Positions 6,904 through 13,310 of a DNA stretch of 15,970 nt are shown piece by piece; positions within the stretch are counted from its first letter, which is position 1, and each line of letters starts with the position of its first letter. The stretch comes from an uncultured beta proteobacterium. GTDB lineage: Bacteria > Pseudomonadota > Gammaproteobacteria > Burkholderiales > Burkholderiaceae. The stretch is from positions 1 through 15,970 of the forward strand of contig CAITHY010000062.1 of NCBI GenBank assembly GCA_903892315.1, given 5' to 3'. The translations under genes were made by a program, and so were the position numbers. The notes under the pieces are model-generated. The model was not told where the DNA came from, searched no databases, and was given only the letters and a program-made list of their open reading frames with translations.

Positions 6904-6933
6904 TTGGCAGAAAATAGTGTTCTAGGCTATTCT
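6904..6933 (+). promoter_or_regulatory. Candidate sigma-70 promoter for cytochrome c'
   Basis: TTGGCA at 6904-6909 (one mismatch to TTGACA) and TATTCT at 6928-6933 (two mismatches to TATAAT) are separated by 18 bases, about 40 bp ahead of the cytochrome c' start. It is plausible from spacing only; the upstream protease gene could also read through. Confidence 0.35.
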
Positions 6934-6971
6934 GATTTTGGGCAAAACCTAATCGTTAACGGAGGACCTTT

Positions 6972-7418
6972 ATGAAATTTCAAAAAATTGTTTTAAGTGC
7001 AGTAGCCTTGTTCACGATGAGTAGCGCTGCCTTTGCGCAATTTCAGAATGCAGAAAAAGCAGTGGATTACCGTCAAAGCGTTATGACGGTTATTAATACC
7101 CATTTCGCCAGAATTGGAGCCGTGGTTAAAGGTGAGGCCCCGTACAACAAAGATGAGGTAGCTAAAAATGCAGCGGTAGTTGCCATGCTTTCTACTCTGC
7201 CATGGTCAGCATTTGGCCCCGGCTATGAAGGCGGCAAAGCACAAGCAGATGTTTGGTCAGATAGCGCGAAATTCAAAGCGGCTGCAGAAAAAATGCAGTT
7301 AGCCGCAGCGAGTCTGAATACGGCCGCTCAATCAGGCGATCTTGAAAATATCAAAAAAGCATTTGGCGCGACAGGTCAAACCTGCAAAGGATGCCACGAA
7401 GATTTCAAAAAGAAATAA
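6972..7418 (+). CDS. Cytochrome c' (periplasmic c-type cytochrome)
   Basis: The 148-residue precursor has a signal peptide with cleavage predicted after 'SSAAFA' at residue 22, giving a mature protein of about 126 residues, normal for cytochrome c'. The single haem-binding motif CKGCH (Cys138, Cys141, His142) is close to the C-terminus, as in this four-helix-bundle family, and Arg34 ('DYRQ') sits in the first helix where the family has a conserved Arg. Cytochrome c' has a five-coordinate haem and binds NO and CO; NO protection is the usual proposal. A strong GGAGG ribosome site is at 6961-6965. The cytochrome b561 gene lies tail to tail directly after it, and the two families commonly occur together. 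Confidence 0.93.
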   Translation: MKFQKIVLSAVALFTMSSAAFAQFQNAEKAVDYRQSVMTVINTHFARIGAVVKGEAPYNKDEVAKNAAVVAMLSTLPWSAFGPGYEGGKAQADVWSDSAKFKAAAEKMQLAAASLNTAAQSGDLENIKKAFGATGQTCKGCHEDFKKK

Positions 7419-8102
7419 TCAACTTACCGTAATGAGATAACCCACTACAACGGCGATTAAGCTTAATAGCAATAGCGCCAACCCCCGTTGCAAGCCTCCA
7501 TCCTTGGAGGGGCGGCCCAAGTCAGAAGGCAAATACCTTGCTTCCTCGCTTGGGTCGATTTCCTTATCACCACTGATCATTGGGCGAATTAAATCTTCGC
7601 CCTTCAATTTTTTGTAATACCAAATTGCTGCAATATGAATGGCGATCAAGATATAAATCACCACCTGATTACTCTCATGCACCTCTGAGAAAAAAGAAAC
7701 AGAAGATTCAGATAGGTATTTGGATAATGGCCCCTGAAATGCAATCTCATCATCAACAAACAAGCCAGTAACAGCTTGAATACTCAAAACCAATAGCAAG
7801 GCAAAAACTGAAAGTGCACCAATCGGGTTGTGACCCAAAAAGCGGGGTGACTTTCCCTGCAAGTAATTGGTGATCGCCTCGCGGTTTGGAAGAAATGAGG
7901 CAAACCGAGCATGGGTAGAGCCTATGAAACCCCAAATAATCCTAAAGATGAGTAGCGTCAAAATGCTATAGCCAAAATAAGCGTGCCATTGAATAGCGTT
8001 ACCGCCAATATTGACGCAGATCAGGCTGCCCAAAACGCAAGCCACTAGCAACCAGTGAAATAAGCGGATCGGCAGATCCCAAACCCGAATTAATTTCTTC
8101 AT
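7419..8102 (-). CDS. Cytochrome b561 family membrane protein
   Basis: The 227-residue protein has the layout of bacterial di-haem cytochrome b561 (COG3658 type). The N-terminal 'VWDLPIRLFHWLLV' (residues 7-20) with His16 is typical; other candidate haem-ligand histidines are His40 ('QWHAYFGY'), His142 ('EVHESNQ') and His156 ('IAIHIAAIWYYKKLKGEDLI'). Membrane segments lie near 13-31, 42-60, 95-113 and 147-163, with a fifth at about 208-224. It probably passes electrons from the quinone pool to a periplasmic partner, for which cytochrome c' is the obvious candidate. Its stop is immediately adjacent to the c' stop on the other strand. There is no strong ribosome site before its ATG at 8102. Family call is firm; the partner is inferred. 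Confidence 0.9.
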   Translation of the reverse strand: MKKLIRVWDLPIRLFHWLLVACVLGSLICVNIGGNAIQWHAYFGYSILTLLIFRIIWGFIGSTHARFASFLPNREAITNYLQGKSPRFLGHNPIGALSVFALLLVLSIQAVTGLFVDDEIAFQGPLSKYLSESSVSFFSEVHESNQVVIYILIAIHIAAIWYYKKLKGEDLIRPMISGDKEIDPSEEARYLPSDLGRPSKDGGLQRGLALLLLSLIAVVVGYLITVS

Positions 8103-8145
8103 AAGCTAAAGGATAAAACAGAAACTCCCTTAAACTCACTAAAAC
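8103..8145. other. 43-bp divergent start region, b561 / MFS
   Basis: This AT-rich stretch separates the divergent starts of cytochrome b561 (minus) and the MFS gene (plus). Both genes must use promoters lying here or inside each other's 5' ends. No good -35/-10 pair or strong ribosome site is evident for either direction. Confidence 0.4.
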
Positions 8146-9351
8146 ATGAATCCAAGCAAAGCTTTCAGAACCTTACTGCTTTACCGTATCGGCGCAACCC
8201 TCAGCTATCAAATCATGATGGTGGCAGTTGGCTGGCATCTTTATGAGATTACTCACAGCGTTGTCTCGCTCGGTCTTATTGGTCTTGCAGAACTGGTTCC
8301 CTACTTTCTGCTAGCGCTCTACTCTGGCCACGCTGTAGATCACTACTCGCGCAAACTGATTTCTGCTATTGCATCCACAATCCATATTTTGGTGGCTTTA
8401 TTTTTAACCGCGATTGCTTTGGGCTGGCTATCACCCCCAGTGCCATTGATTTATACAGCCGTTGGTTTTATCGGTGTAGCAAGAGCGCTATTGCGCCCCT
8501 CCTACCAGGCTCTGTTTGGGCAGATCATTCCGCGCGATCAGCTGACCAAGTACATGGCTTATGCTAATGCGTCCTTCCAAATCTGCGTAGTAGCAGGGCC
8601 CGGATTGGGCGGACTCATGATTGGCTTTACTAGTCTCACTTGGACATATGTGTTAGCCGCTCTGTGCGGCGTTGTCAGTCTTTATGGCGTGACTTTTATT
8701 AAAGCCCAACAAGAAAAGTCTTCTCATGCAAATAGCCACTTCCTCAAAAGTTTTATGGAAGGGTTTGATTACGTTAAAAAACATGAATTAATTCTGAGCA
8801 CCATGGCGCTCGATATGTTTGCAGTCTTGTTTGGGGGTGCCGTCTCCATTCTTCCTGCGTTTGTAAGCGAGGTATTGCATGCTGGTCCGGAGATACTGGG
8901 CATATTAAGAGCCGCGCCAGCAGCAGGCTCGGTCTTAACCGGGATCTTCCTGGCAACGCGCCCTATTCTCAACGACTCTGGTAAATATCTCTTACTAGCA
9001 GTGGCTGGATTTGGTTTATCTATTATCGGGTTCGGACTATCGACCCATCTCTGGGTATGCGCCCTGTTTCTATTTGCCTCTGGTTGCTGTGACTCTGTCT
9101 CTGTAGTGGTCCGTAGCAGTATTGTGCAGCTCACCACTCCCGATCACATGCGTGGCCGCATTAGCGCAATTAATGGGATCTTTATTGGCTCTTCAAATGA
9201 ACTGGGCGCCCTAGAGTCTGGCATTGCTGCCAGCCTCCTGGGTTTAGTGCCATCTATTATTTTTGGTGGCTTTGCTACCGTGGGCATTGTCTTCATTACA
9301 TACAAACTTGCCCCACACCTCTACAAATTTCATATCCGAGACATTACTTAA
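8146..9351 (+). CDS. Major facilitator superfamily transporter, EntS/MFS_3 type
   Basis: The 401-residue membrane protein has about 10-12 hydrophobic segments. The loop between helices 2 and 3 carries the MFS signature in the form 'YSGHAVDHYSRKLI' (residues 59-72), and the start 'FRTLLLYRIGATLSYQIMMVAVGWHLYEIT' is typical of the EntS-like exporter group. The conserved 'MRGRISAINGIFIGSSNELGALESG' in the second half supports the same group. Members are usually proton-driven exporters of siderophores or other small molecules; no siderophore genes are near, so the substrate is unknown. The ATG at 8146 lacks a strong ribosome site. The gene ends tail to tail with the 3-hydroxyacyl-CoA dehydrogenase gene, overlapping it by 8 bp. 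Confidence 0.88.
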   Translation: MNPSKAFRTLLLYRIGATLSYQIMMVAVGWHLYEITHSVVSLGLIGLAELVPYFLLALYSGHAVDHYSRKLISAIASTIHILVALFLTAIALGWLSPPVPLIYTAVGFIGVARALLRPSYQALFGQIIPRDQLTKYMAYANASFQICVVAGPGLGGLMIGFTSLTWTYVLAALCGVVSLYGVTFIKAQQEKSSHANSHFLKSFMEGFDYVKKHELILSTMALDMFAVLFGGAVSILPAFVSEVLHAGPEILGILRAAPAAGSVLTGIFLATRPILNDSGKYLLLAVAGFGLSIIGFGLSTHLWVCALFLFASGCCDSVSVVVRSSIVQLTTPDHMRGRISAINGIFIGSSNELGALESGIAASLLGLVPSIIFGGFATVGIVFITYKLAPHLYKFHIRDIT

Positions 9352-10285
9352 TCTCTGGTAATTCCTTTTGAATAATCTTGAGGCCCGCCCTTAAAGCCTC
9401 CTGATATCGTTCACGTTCGGCTTTAATGGTTTCGGTAGTCCAAGGAAAAAACCCTTCGCCTGTTTTCATGCCAAATTTTCCACTGGCTACACGTTCACTT
9501 AAGCACTTAGCAATGTTCGGAGAGTTATTGAGTGATGGATAAATCGTCGTGCCCCCTGCCGCATGCACATCCAGGCCAGCGTGATCTCTTTGCATTGCCG
9601 GACCAGCAGCGATATACCTGAAGCCAAAGCCAAAGCGCACTGCTTTATCAATATCTTCAGGAGTGCAGATACCCGCATCCACCATTGCAAAAGCCTCACG
9701 TGACAAGGCATGTTGCAAACGATTGGCTAAAAATCCAGGAAGATCTTTTTTTACGGTAACCGGAACCATGCCACACGCAGTCATCAAACGAGACAGGCTT
9801 TCACCTACCATCGGCGAAGTCTTCGCACCATAGACCACCTCTACACAAGGCACTAAATGGGCAGGCATAAAGAAATGTAAACCAATCATGCGAGCCGCTG
9901 TTTTGAGTCCGCTGGCAATTTCACTAATTGGGAAGCTTGTGCTATTGCTCGCCAATACCGCTTCAGGCTTTGCGTATTGCTCTAGCTTGGTAAATAACTC
10001 GCGCTTGATGTCCAAACGCTCTGGCACGCACTCAATCACCAAATCAATATCAGACCAATCCACCTCTTCGAGCGAACCCGCAACAGACAGCAAATGAATG
10101 CGATGCTCATAACCAAGATCCGCCATGGTATTTGCAAAGTAATCAGGCAAGAGCGCGCGCCGCTCAGTAGTTGGCTCAACCACCTGGACTGCACAACCAC
10201 CACGAGCACAGACTGCGGCAACATCTGCACCCATAGTGCCACCACCAACAATGACTACCTTAGTTTCAGCGGGGGTAAATAACAT
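9344..10285 (-). CDS. 3-hydroxyacyl-CoA dehydrogenase family protein
   Basis: The 313-residue protein has the two-domain layout of 3-hydroxyacyl-CoA / L-carnitine / L-gulonate type dehydrogenases. The NAD-binding motif 'GGGTMG' is at residues 14-19, 'ECVPERLDIKRELFTKLE' in the middle of the N-terminal domain, 'LASNSTSFPISEIA' at 111-124, catalytic His137 in 'IGLHFFMPAHLVPCVEVV', and the C-terminal domain opens with 'KDLPGFLANRLQHALSREA'. The pairing Glu149 follows the His. A strong AGGAG ribosome site is at 10293-10297. The protein is cytoplasmic and alone on its strand, divergent from the D-2-hydroxyacid dehydrogenase/TRAP operon with 85 bp between. The 'HFFMPAHLVPCVEV' form suggests a non-CoA hydroxy acid is possible. 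The superfamily is sure, the substrate is not. Confidence 0.9.
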   Translation of the reverse strand: MLFTPAETKVVIVGGGTMGADVAAVCARGGCAVQVVEPTTERRALLPDYFANTMADLGYEHRIHLLSVAGSLEEVDWSDIDLVIECVPERLDIKRELFTKLEQYAKPEAVLASNSTSFPISEIASGLKTAARMIGLHFFMPAHLVPCVEVVYGAKTSPMVGESLSRLMTACGMVPVTVKKDLPGFLANRLQHALSREAFAMVDAGICTPEDIDKAVRFGFGFRYIAAGPAMQRDHAGLDVHAAGGTTIYPSLNNSPNIAKCLSERVASGKFGMKTGEGFFPWTTETIKAERERYQEALRAGLKIIQKELPEIK

Positions 10286-10316
10286 GAATACTCTCCTAAA
10301 AAAGGGAGGACTTTTT

Positions 10317-10355
10317 ATGAAAAATCCTCTTACAATGGGGTCATTATTTCAATAA
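10317..10355 (+). CDS. Possible 12-codon leader peptide
   Basis: A GGGAGG ribosome site at 10304-10309 stands 7 bases ahead of an ATG that opens a 12-codon frame (MKNPLTMGSLFQ) ending in TAA 15 bases before the D-2-hydroxyacid dehydrogenase start. The ribosome site is better than that of the gene itself (GTGAG-like near 10363). It may be a leader that couples or tunes translation, or chance. Confidence 0.3.
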   Translation: MKNPLTMGSLFQ

Positions 10356-10370
10356 AAAAGTTAGTGAGAC

Positions 10371-11300
10371 ATGATCCCCGTCAATTCGGTGCTACAGGTC
10401 GGCCATTTCCCTGAAATTATGCAGGCAGAAATAGATCGGCGTTTTACCCCTTTCCACCATCCCGATCCTCAAGCGCCCGCCCCTACCGGAAACTTCCAGG
10501 CGATTTTGATTCGCTCTAATACCAAGTTGCCAGAAGCCTTAGTTAAACAGATTCCTAGCGTTAAGCTGGTATCTACTTGTGGCGTAGGCTATGACAACCT
10601 ACCGCTGGCATACCTAAAAGAAAGCGGCATTAAAGCGACCAATACGCCAGGTGTTCTCAATGATGCTGTATGCGAGCTCGCTATTGGCATGATGCTGAGC
10701 TTAATGCGCCGCATCCCCGAATCTCAGGACTATGTCAAGAGTGCTGCCTGGTCTAAGGCCCCTTTTCCGCTCACAACCACCTTAGCAGGTAAATGTGTCG
10801 GTATTGCAGGCATGGGCCGCATTGGCCAGGACTTAGCAAAACGTTTGGAGCCTTTCAAAGTGAAGCTTGCTTACTCAGGACCAAGCCCCAAACAAGTGCC
10901 CTATACCTATTACAAAGAAGTGAAAGATTTGGCGGCTGCTTGCGATATTTTATTTTTAGCTTGTCCAGCAACAACTGATACGGATAACTTGATAGATTCC
11001 GCTGTACTTGATGCCCTTGGCTCGTCATCTTATTTAATTAATATTGCCCGGGGCAGTGTCGTAAATGAGGCTGCACTTTTATATGCACTGCAACATAAAA
11101 AGATCGCCGGCGCAGCATTAGATGTATTTAATAATGAACCTAATCCCAATTCTGCCTTTTTAGAATTGGATAATGTTTTATTAACGCCACACATTGGGAG
11201 TGCTACCTCAGAAACACGGATAGCCATGACCAATTTAGCCGTAGATAATTTGGAAGCTTTCTTTACACAACAACCCCTTCTATCAGAAGTTCATTATTAA
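10371..11300 (+). CDS. D-2-hydroxyacid dehydrogenase family protein (second copy)
   Basis: This 309-residue protein belongs to the glyoxylate/hydroxypyruvate reductase-like branch of D-2-hydroxyacid dehydrogenases. It keeps the classic substrate loop 'STCGVGYDNLPL' (residues 68-79), the Rossmann motif 'GMGRIG' (147-152) and the catalytic triad Arg227 ('NIARGSVVNE'), Glu256 ('VFNNEPNPN') and His274 ('LTPHIGS'). The residues after the second strand of the nucleotide fold are 'AYSGPSPK', with no Asp, which hints at NADP rather than NAD. It is first in the operon with the DapA-family and TRAP genes; the DapA-family gene follows after 12 bp. It probably reduces a 2-keto acid such as glyoxylate or hydroxypyruvate made downstream of aldol cleavage. 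Sequence similarity with the 1601-2578 copy is low, so this is not a recent duplication. Confidence 0.92.
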   Translation: MIPVNSVLQVGHFPEIMQAEIDRRFTPFHHPDPQAPAPTGNFQAILIRSNTKLPEALVKQIPSVKLVSTCGVGYDNLPLAYLKESGIKATNTPGVLNDAVCELAIGMMLSLMRRIPESQDYVKSAAWSKAPFPLTTTLAGKCVGIAGMGRIGQDLAKRLEPFKVKLAYSGPSPKQVPYTYYKEVKDLAAACDILFLACPATTDTDNLIDSAVLDALGSSSYLINIARGSVVNEAALLYALQHKKIAGAALDVFNNEPNPNSAFLELDNVLLTPHIGSATSETRIAMTNLAVDNLEAFFTQQPLLSEVHY

Positions 11301-11312
11301 ATCGGAGTCAGA

Positions 11313-12239
11313 ATGACCATCACTTTGCATCCCTCAACTTTGCCGGCAGTGCTCTCGCCTGTATTAACGCCATTTATGGCAGACGGTAATCCAGATGCCC
11401 AAAAATTACTGAAACAATGTAAGTGGTTGGAATCCAATGGTGTTGGTCAAGCAATCTTTGGCACCAACTCAGAGGCCAACTCCATGTCTGCTCCGCAAAA
11501 GATGAGTACCTTAACCGCACTGATTGAAGGCGGCTTAAATCCAGCGCATATGATGCCGGGCACGGGTGCATCTTCCATTGATGCCACCGTTAACATGACG
11601 CGTCATGCAGTCAATCATCAATGTGCTGGCGTGCTGATGTTGCCACCCTTCTACTACAAAGATGTCAGCGACGATGGTCTGTTTGCTTACTTCTCAGAAG
11701 TAATTCAAAAGGTAGGCAGCTCCACATTGCAGGTTTATGTATATAACATTCCACCTGTCACTAAAATTAGCTTTAGCCTCTCTCTGCTAGAGCGCTTGAC
11801 TAAAGAATATCCAAGCACCATCGTTGGCATGAAGGATAGCTCTGGCGATTGGGCTTATACCGAATCCGTTATCAAACTGTTAGCACCCTCCGGTTTCCGT
11901 GTCTATGCCGGTAGTGAAGTCTTCCTCATGCGCGCACTTCGTGCTGGCGGAGTTGGTTGTATCTCTGCGACCGCTAACGTCAATCCAAAAGCAATTGCCG
12001 ATTTAGCGGCTCACTGGAAAGACGCCAATGCGGATGAGCGTCAAGCAGGATTAGATCAAGTGCGCGGCATATTTGCCAAATACCAAATGATTGCTGGCAT
12101 GAAAACTGCGGTAGCTCACTACAGCAAAGATCCAGAATGGTTACGAGTTCGCCCACCACTCATGCAGCTCAACGCTGATCAACAAGCACAGTTACTGAGT
12201 GAACTCAAGCAAATTAACTTCAGCATGCCCGGTCTTTAA
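11313..12239 (+). CDS. DapA (dihydrodipicolinate synthase) family aldolase/dehydratase
   Basis: The 308-residue TIM-barrel protein has the Schiff-base lysine Lys174 in 'VGMKDSSGD' and the catalytic tyrosine Tyr144 in 'VYVYNIPP'. The pyruvate-binding loop, usually GTTGE in true DapA, is GTNSE at residues 50-54, so the second Thr is Asn. That argues against lysine synthesis and for a sugar-acid or keto-acid lyase or dehydratase (2-keto-3-deoxy acid aldolase or dehydratase type). A GGAG ribosome site is at 11304-11307. It lies 12 bp after the D-2-hydroxyacid dehydrogenase and 35 bp before the TAXI receptor gene, so it probably acts on the compound this TRAP system imports. The superfamily is certain, the substrate is inferred. 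Confidence 0.9.
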   Translation: MTITLHPSTLPAVLSPVLTPFMADGNPDAQKLLKQCKWLESNGVGQAIFGTNSEANSMSAPQKMSTLTALIEGGLNPAHMMPGTGASSIDATVNMTRHAVNHQCAGVLMLPPFYYKDVSDDGLFAYFSEVIQKVGSSTLQVYVYNIPPVTKISFSLSLLERLTKEYPSTIVGMKDSSGDWAYTESVIKLLAPSGFRVYAGSEVFLMRALRAGGVGCISATANVNPKAIADLAAHWKDANADERQAGLDQVRGIFAKYQMIAGMKTAVAHYSKDPEWLRVRPPLMQLNADQQAQLLSELKQINFSMPGL

Positions 12240-12274
12240 TCCATACCTATTAAAAAGATAAACAGGAGACATTC

Positions 12275-13225
12275 ATGAAACTACTTAAAGTCATTGTGCT
12301 ATCCCTCAGCTTTTTGTGGGCTAGTGCACAAGCGCAAAATATTTCAATTGCGACTGGTGGCACTGGCGGCGTTTACTACCCTATGGGTGGTGGCTTAGCC
12401 TCTGTTCTTTCGAGCAAAGTCCCAGGGATGTCTGCAACTGCCGAGGTAACTGGTGGCTCGGTAGATAACCTAAATCTCATCGGCACTGGCAAGCCTTATG
12501 TTGGCTTCTCCATGGCAGATGCCGCAAAAGATGCACAAGTAGGAGAAGGCAAGTTTGCTGGCAAGAAAGTAGATCTGCGTACATTGGTCGTGCTCTATCC
12601 AAACTTGATGCATGTGGTTACTGTTGATTCAACTGGCATCAAGTCGATGAAAGATTTAAAAGGGAAGCGCATCAGTACTGGCGCCCCTGGCAGTGCAACA
12701 GAAGTGATGGCGTTTCGTTTATTAGAAGCAGCTGGCCTAGATAAAGATAAAGACGTTAAACGTGAGCGCTTAAGCGTTGCTGAATCTGTCAACGCTATCA
12801 AGGATCGCAAGATTGATGCATTCTTCTGGGTAGGTGGCTTGCCAACGGCTGCCGTTACTGACTTAGCCAACACTCCAGGGACCAAAATCGTCATGGTTGA
12901 TACAGGCGATGAAGTGGCCTCTATGAATAAAAAATACGGCAATCTTTACTTCGTTGCTAATATTCCGAAGGCAACCTACAGCGGAATGGCTAAAGACAAC
13001 AAAGTAGCTGCTGTAGCTAACATTTTAGTTGTCAATGCCAACATGCCAGATGATCAAGCCTACAAAATTGTGAAAGCTATATTTGATAACAAGCTTGAAC
13101 TAGTGCGCACTCATCAGGAATTTATGAGCATTAATTTGGATAATCAAAAGCAGAAGGCAACTCCAATTGATTTTCATCCGGGTGCTTTAAAGTACTTTAA
13201 AGAAAAGAATATCAAAGTCAACTAA
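12275..13225 (+). CDS. TAXI family TRAP transporter solute-binding protein
   Basis: The 316-residue precursor has a signal peptide cut after 'ASAQA' at residue 20, so the mature protein is periplasmic. TAXI-family blocks are present: 'ISIATGGTGGVYYPMGGGLA' at the mature N-terminus, 'TGGSVDNLNLI', 'TGAPGSATEVMAFRLLEAAGL' and 'DAFFWVGGLPTAAVTDLA'. It captures the substrate for the TRAP permease encoded next. A strong AGGAG ribosome site precedes the ATG. TAXI receptors are known to bind carboxylates or amino acids such as glutamate, but most ligands are unknown. A terminator hairpin follows the stop, so the receptor gene probably makes more transcript than the permease gene. Confidence 0.94.
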   Translation: MKLLKVIVLSLSFLWASAQAQNISIATGGTGGVYYPMGGGLASVLSSKVPGMSATAEVTGGSVDNLNLIGTGKPYVGFSMADAAKDAQVGEGKFAGKKVDLRTLVVLYPNLMHVVTVDSTGIKSMKDLKGKRISTGAPGSATEVMAFRLLEAAGLDKDKDVKRERLSVAESVNAIKDRKIDAFFWVGGLPTAAVTDLANTPGTKIVMVDTGDEVASMNKKYGNLYFVANIPKATYSGMAKDNKVAAVANILVVNANMPDDQAYKIVKAIFDNKLELVRTHQEFMSINLDNQKQKATPIDFHPGALKYFKEKNIKVN

Positions 13226-13234
13226 AACTGCATC

Positions 13235-13266
13235 AAAAGGGTGAGAGAAATCACCCTTTTTTCTTT
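13235..13266 (+). terminator. Intrinsic terminator/attenuator between TAXI receptor and permease
   Basis: A perfect 10-bp stem (13235-13244 AAAAGGGTGA with 13251-13260 TCACCCTTTT) and a 6-base loop are followed by TTCTTT. It lies 9 bp after the receptor stop and 45 bp before the permease start. Partial termination here would set receptor above permease. Confidence 0.82.
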
Positions 13267-13310
13267 AATCATTCATCACAATAAATATAAATAGGTAGAC
13301 AGGCGGAGAC

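Noticed and set aside
8769..9137. 122-residue minus-strand open frame
   Set aside because: Shadow of the MFS gene; no motif or ribosome site.
10331..10336. TACAAT as a -10 box
   Set aside because: No acceptable -35 at 16-18 bases upstream (GGACTT at that position), so I do not call a promoter; it also conflicts with the possible leader peptide.
1601..11300. Recent duplication of the two D-2-hydroxyacid dehydrogenase genes
   Set aside because: They share only family motifs; loops and most residues differ, so they are separate lineages.
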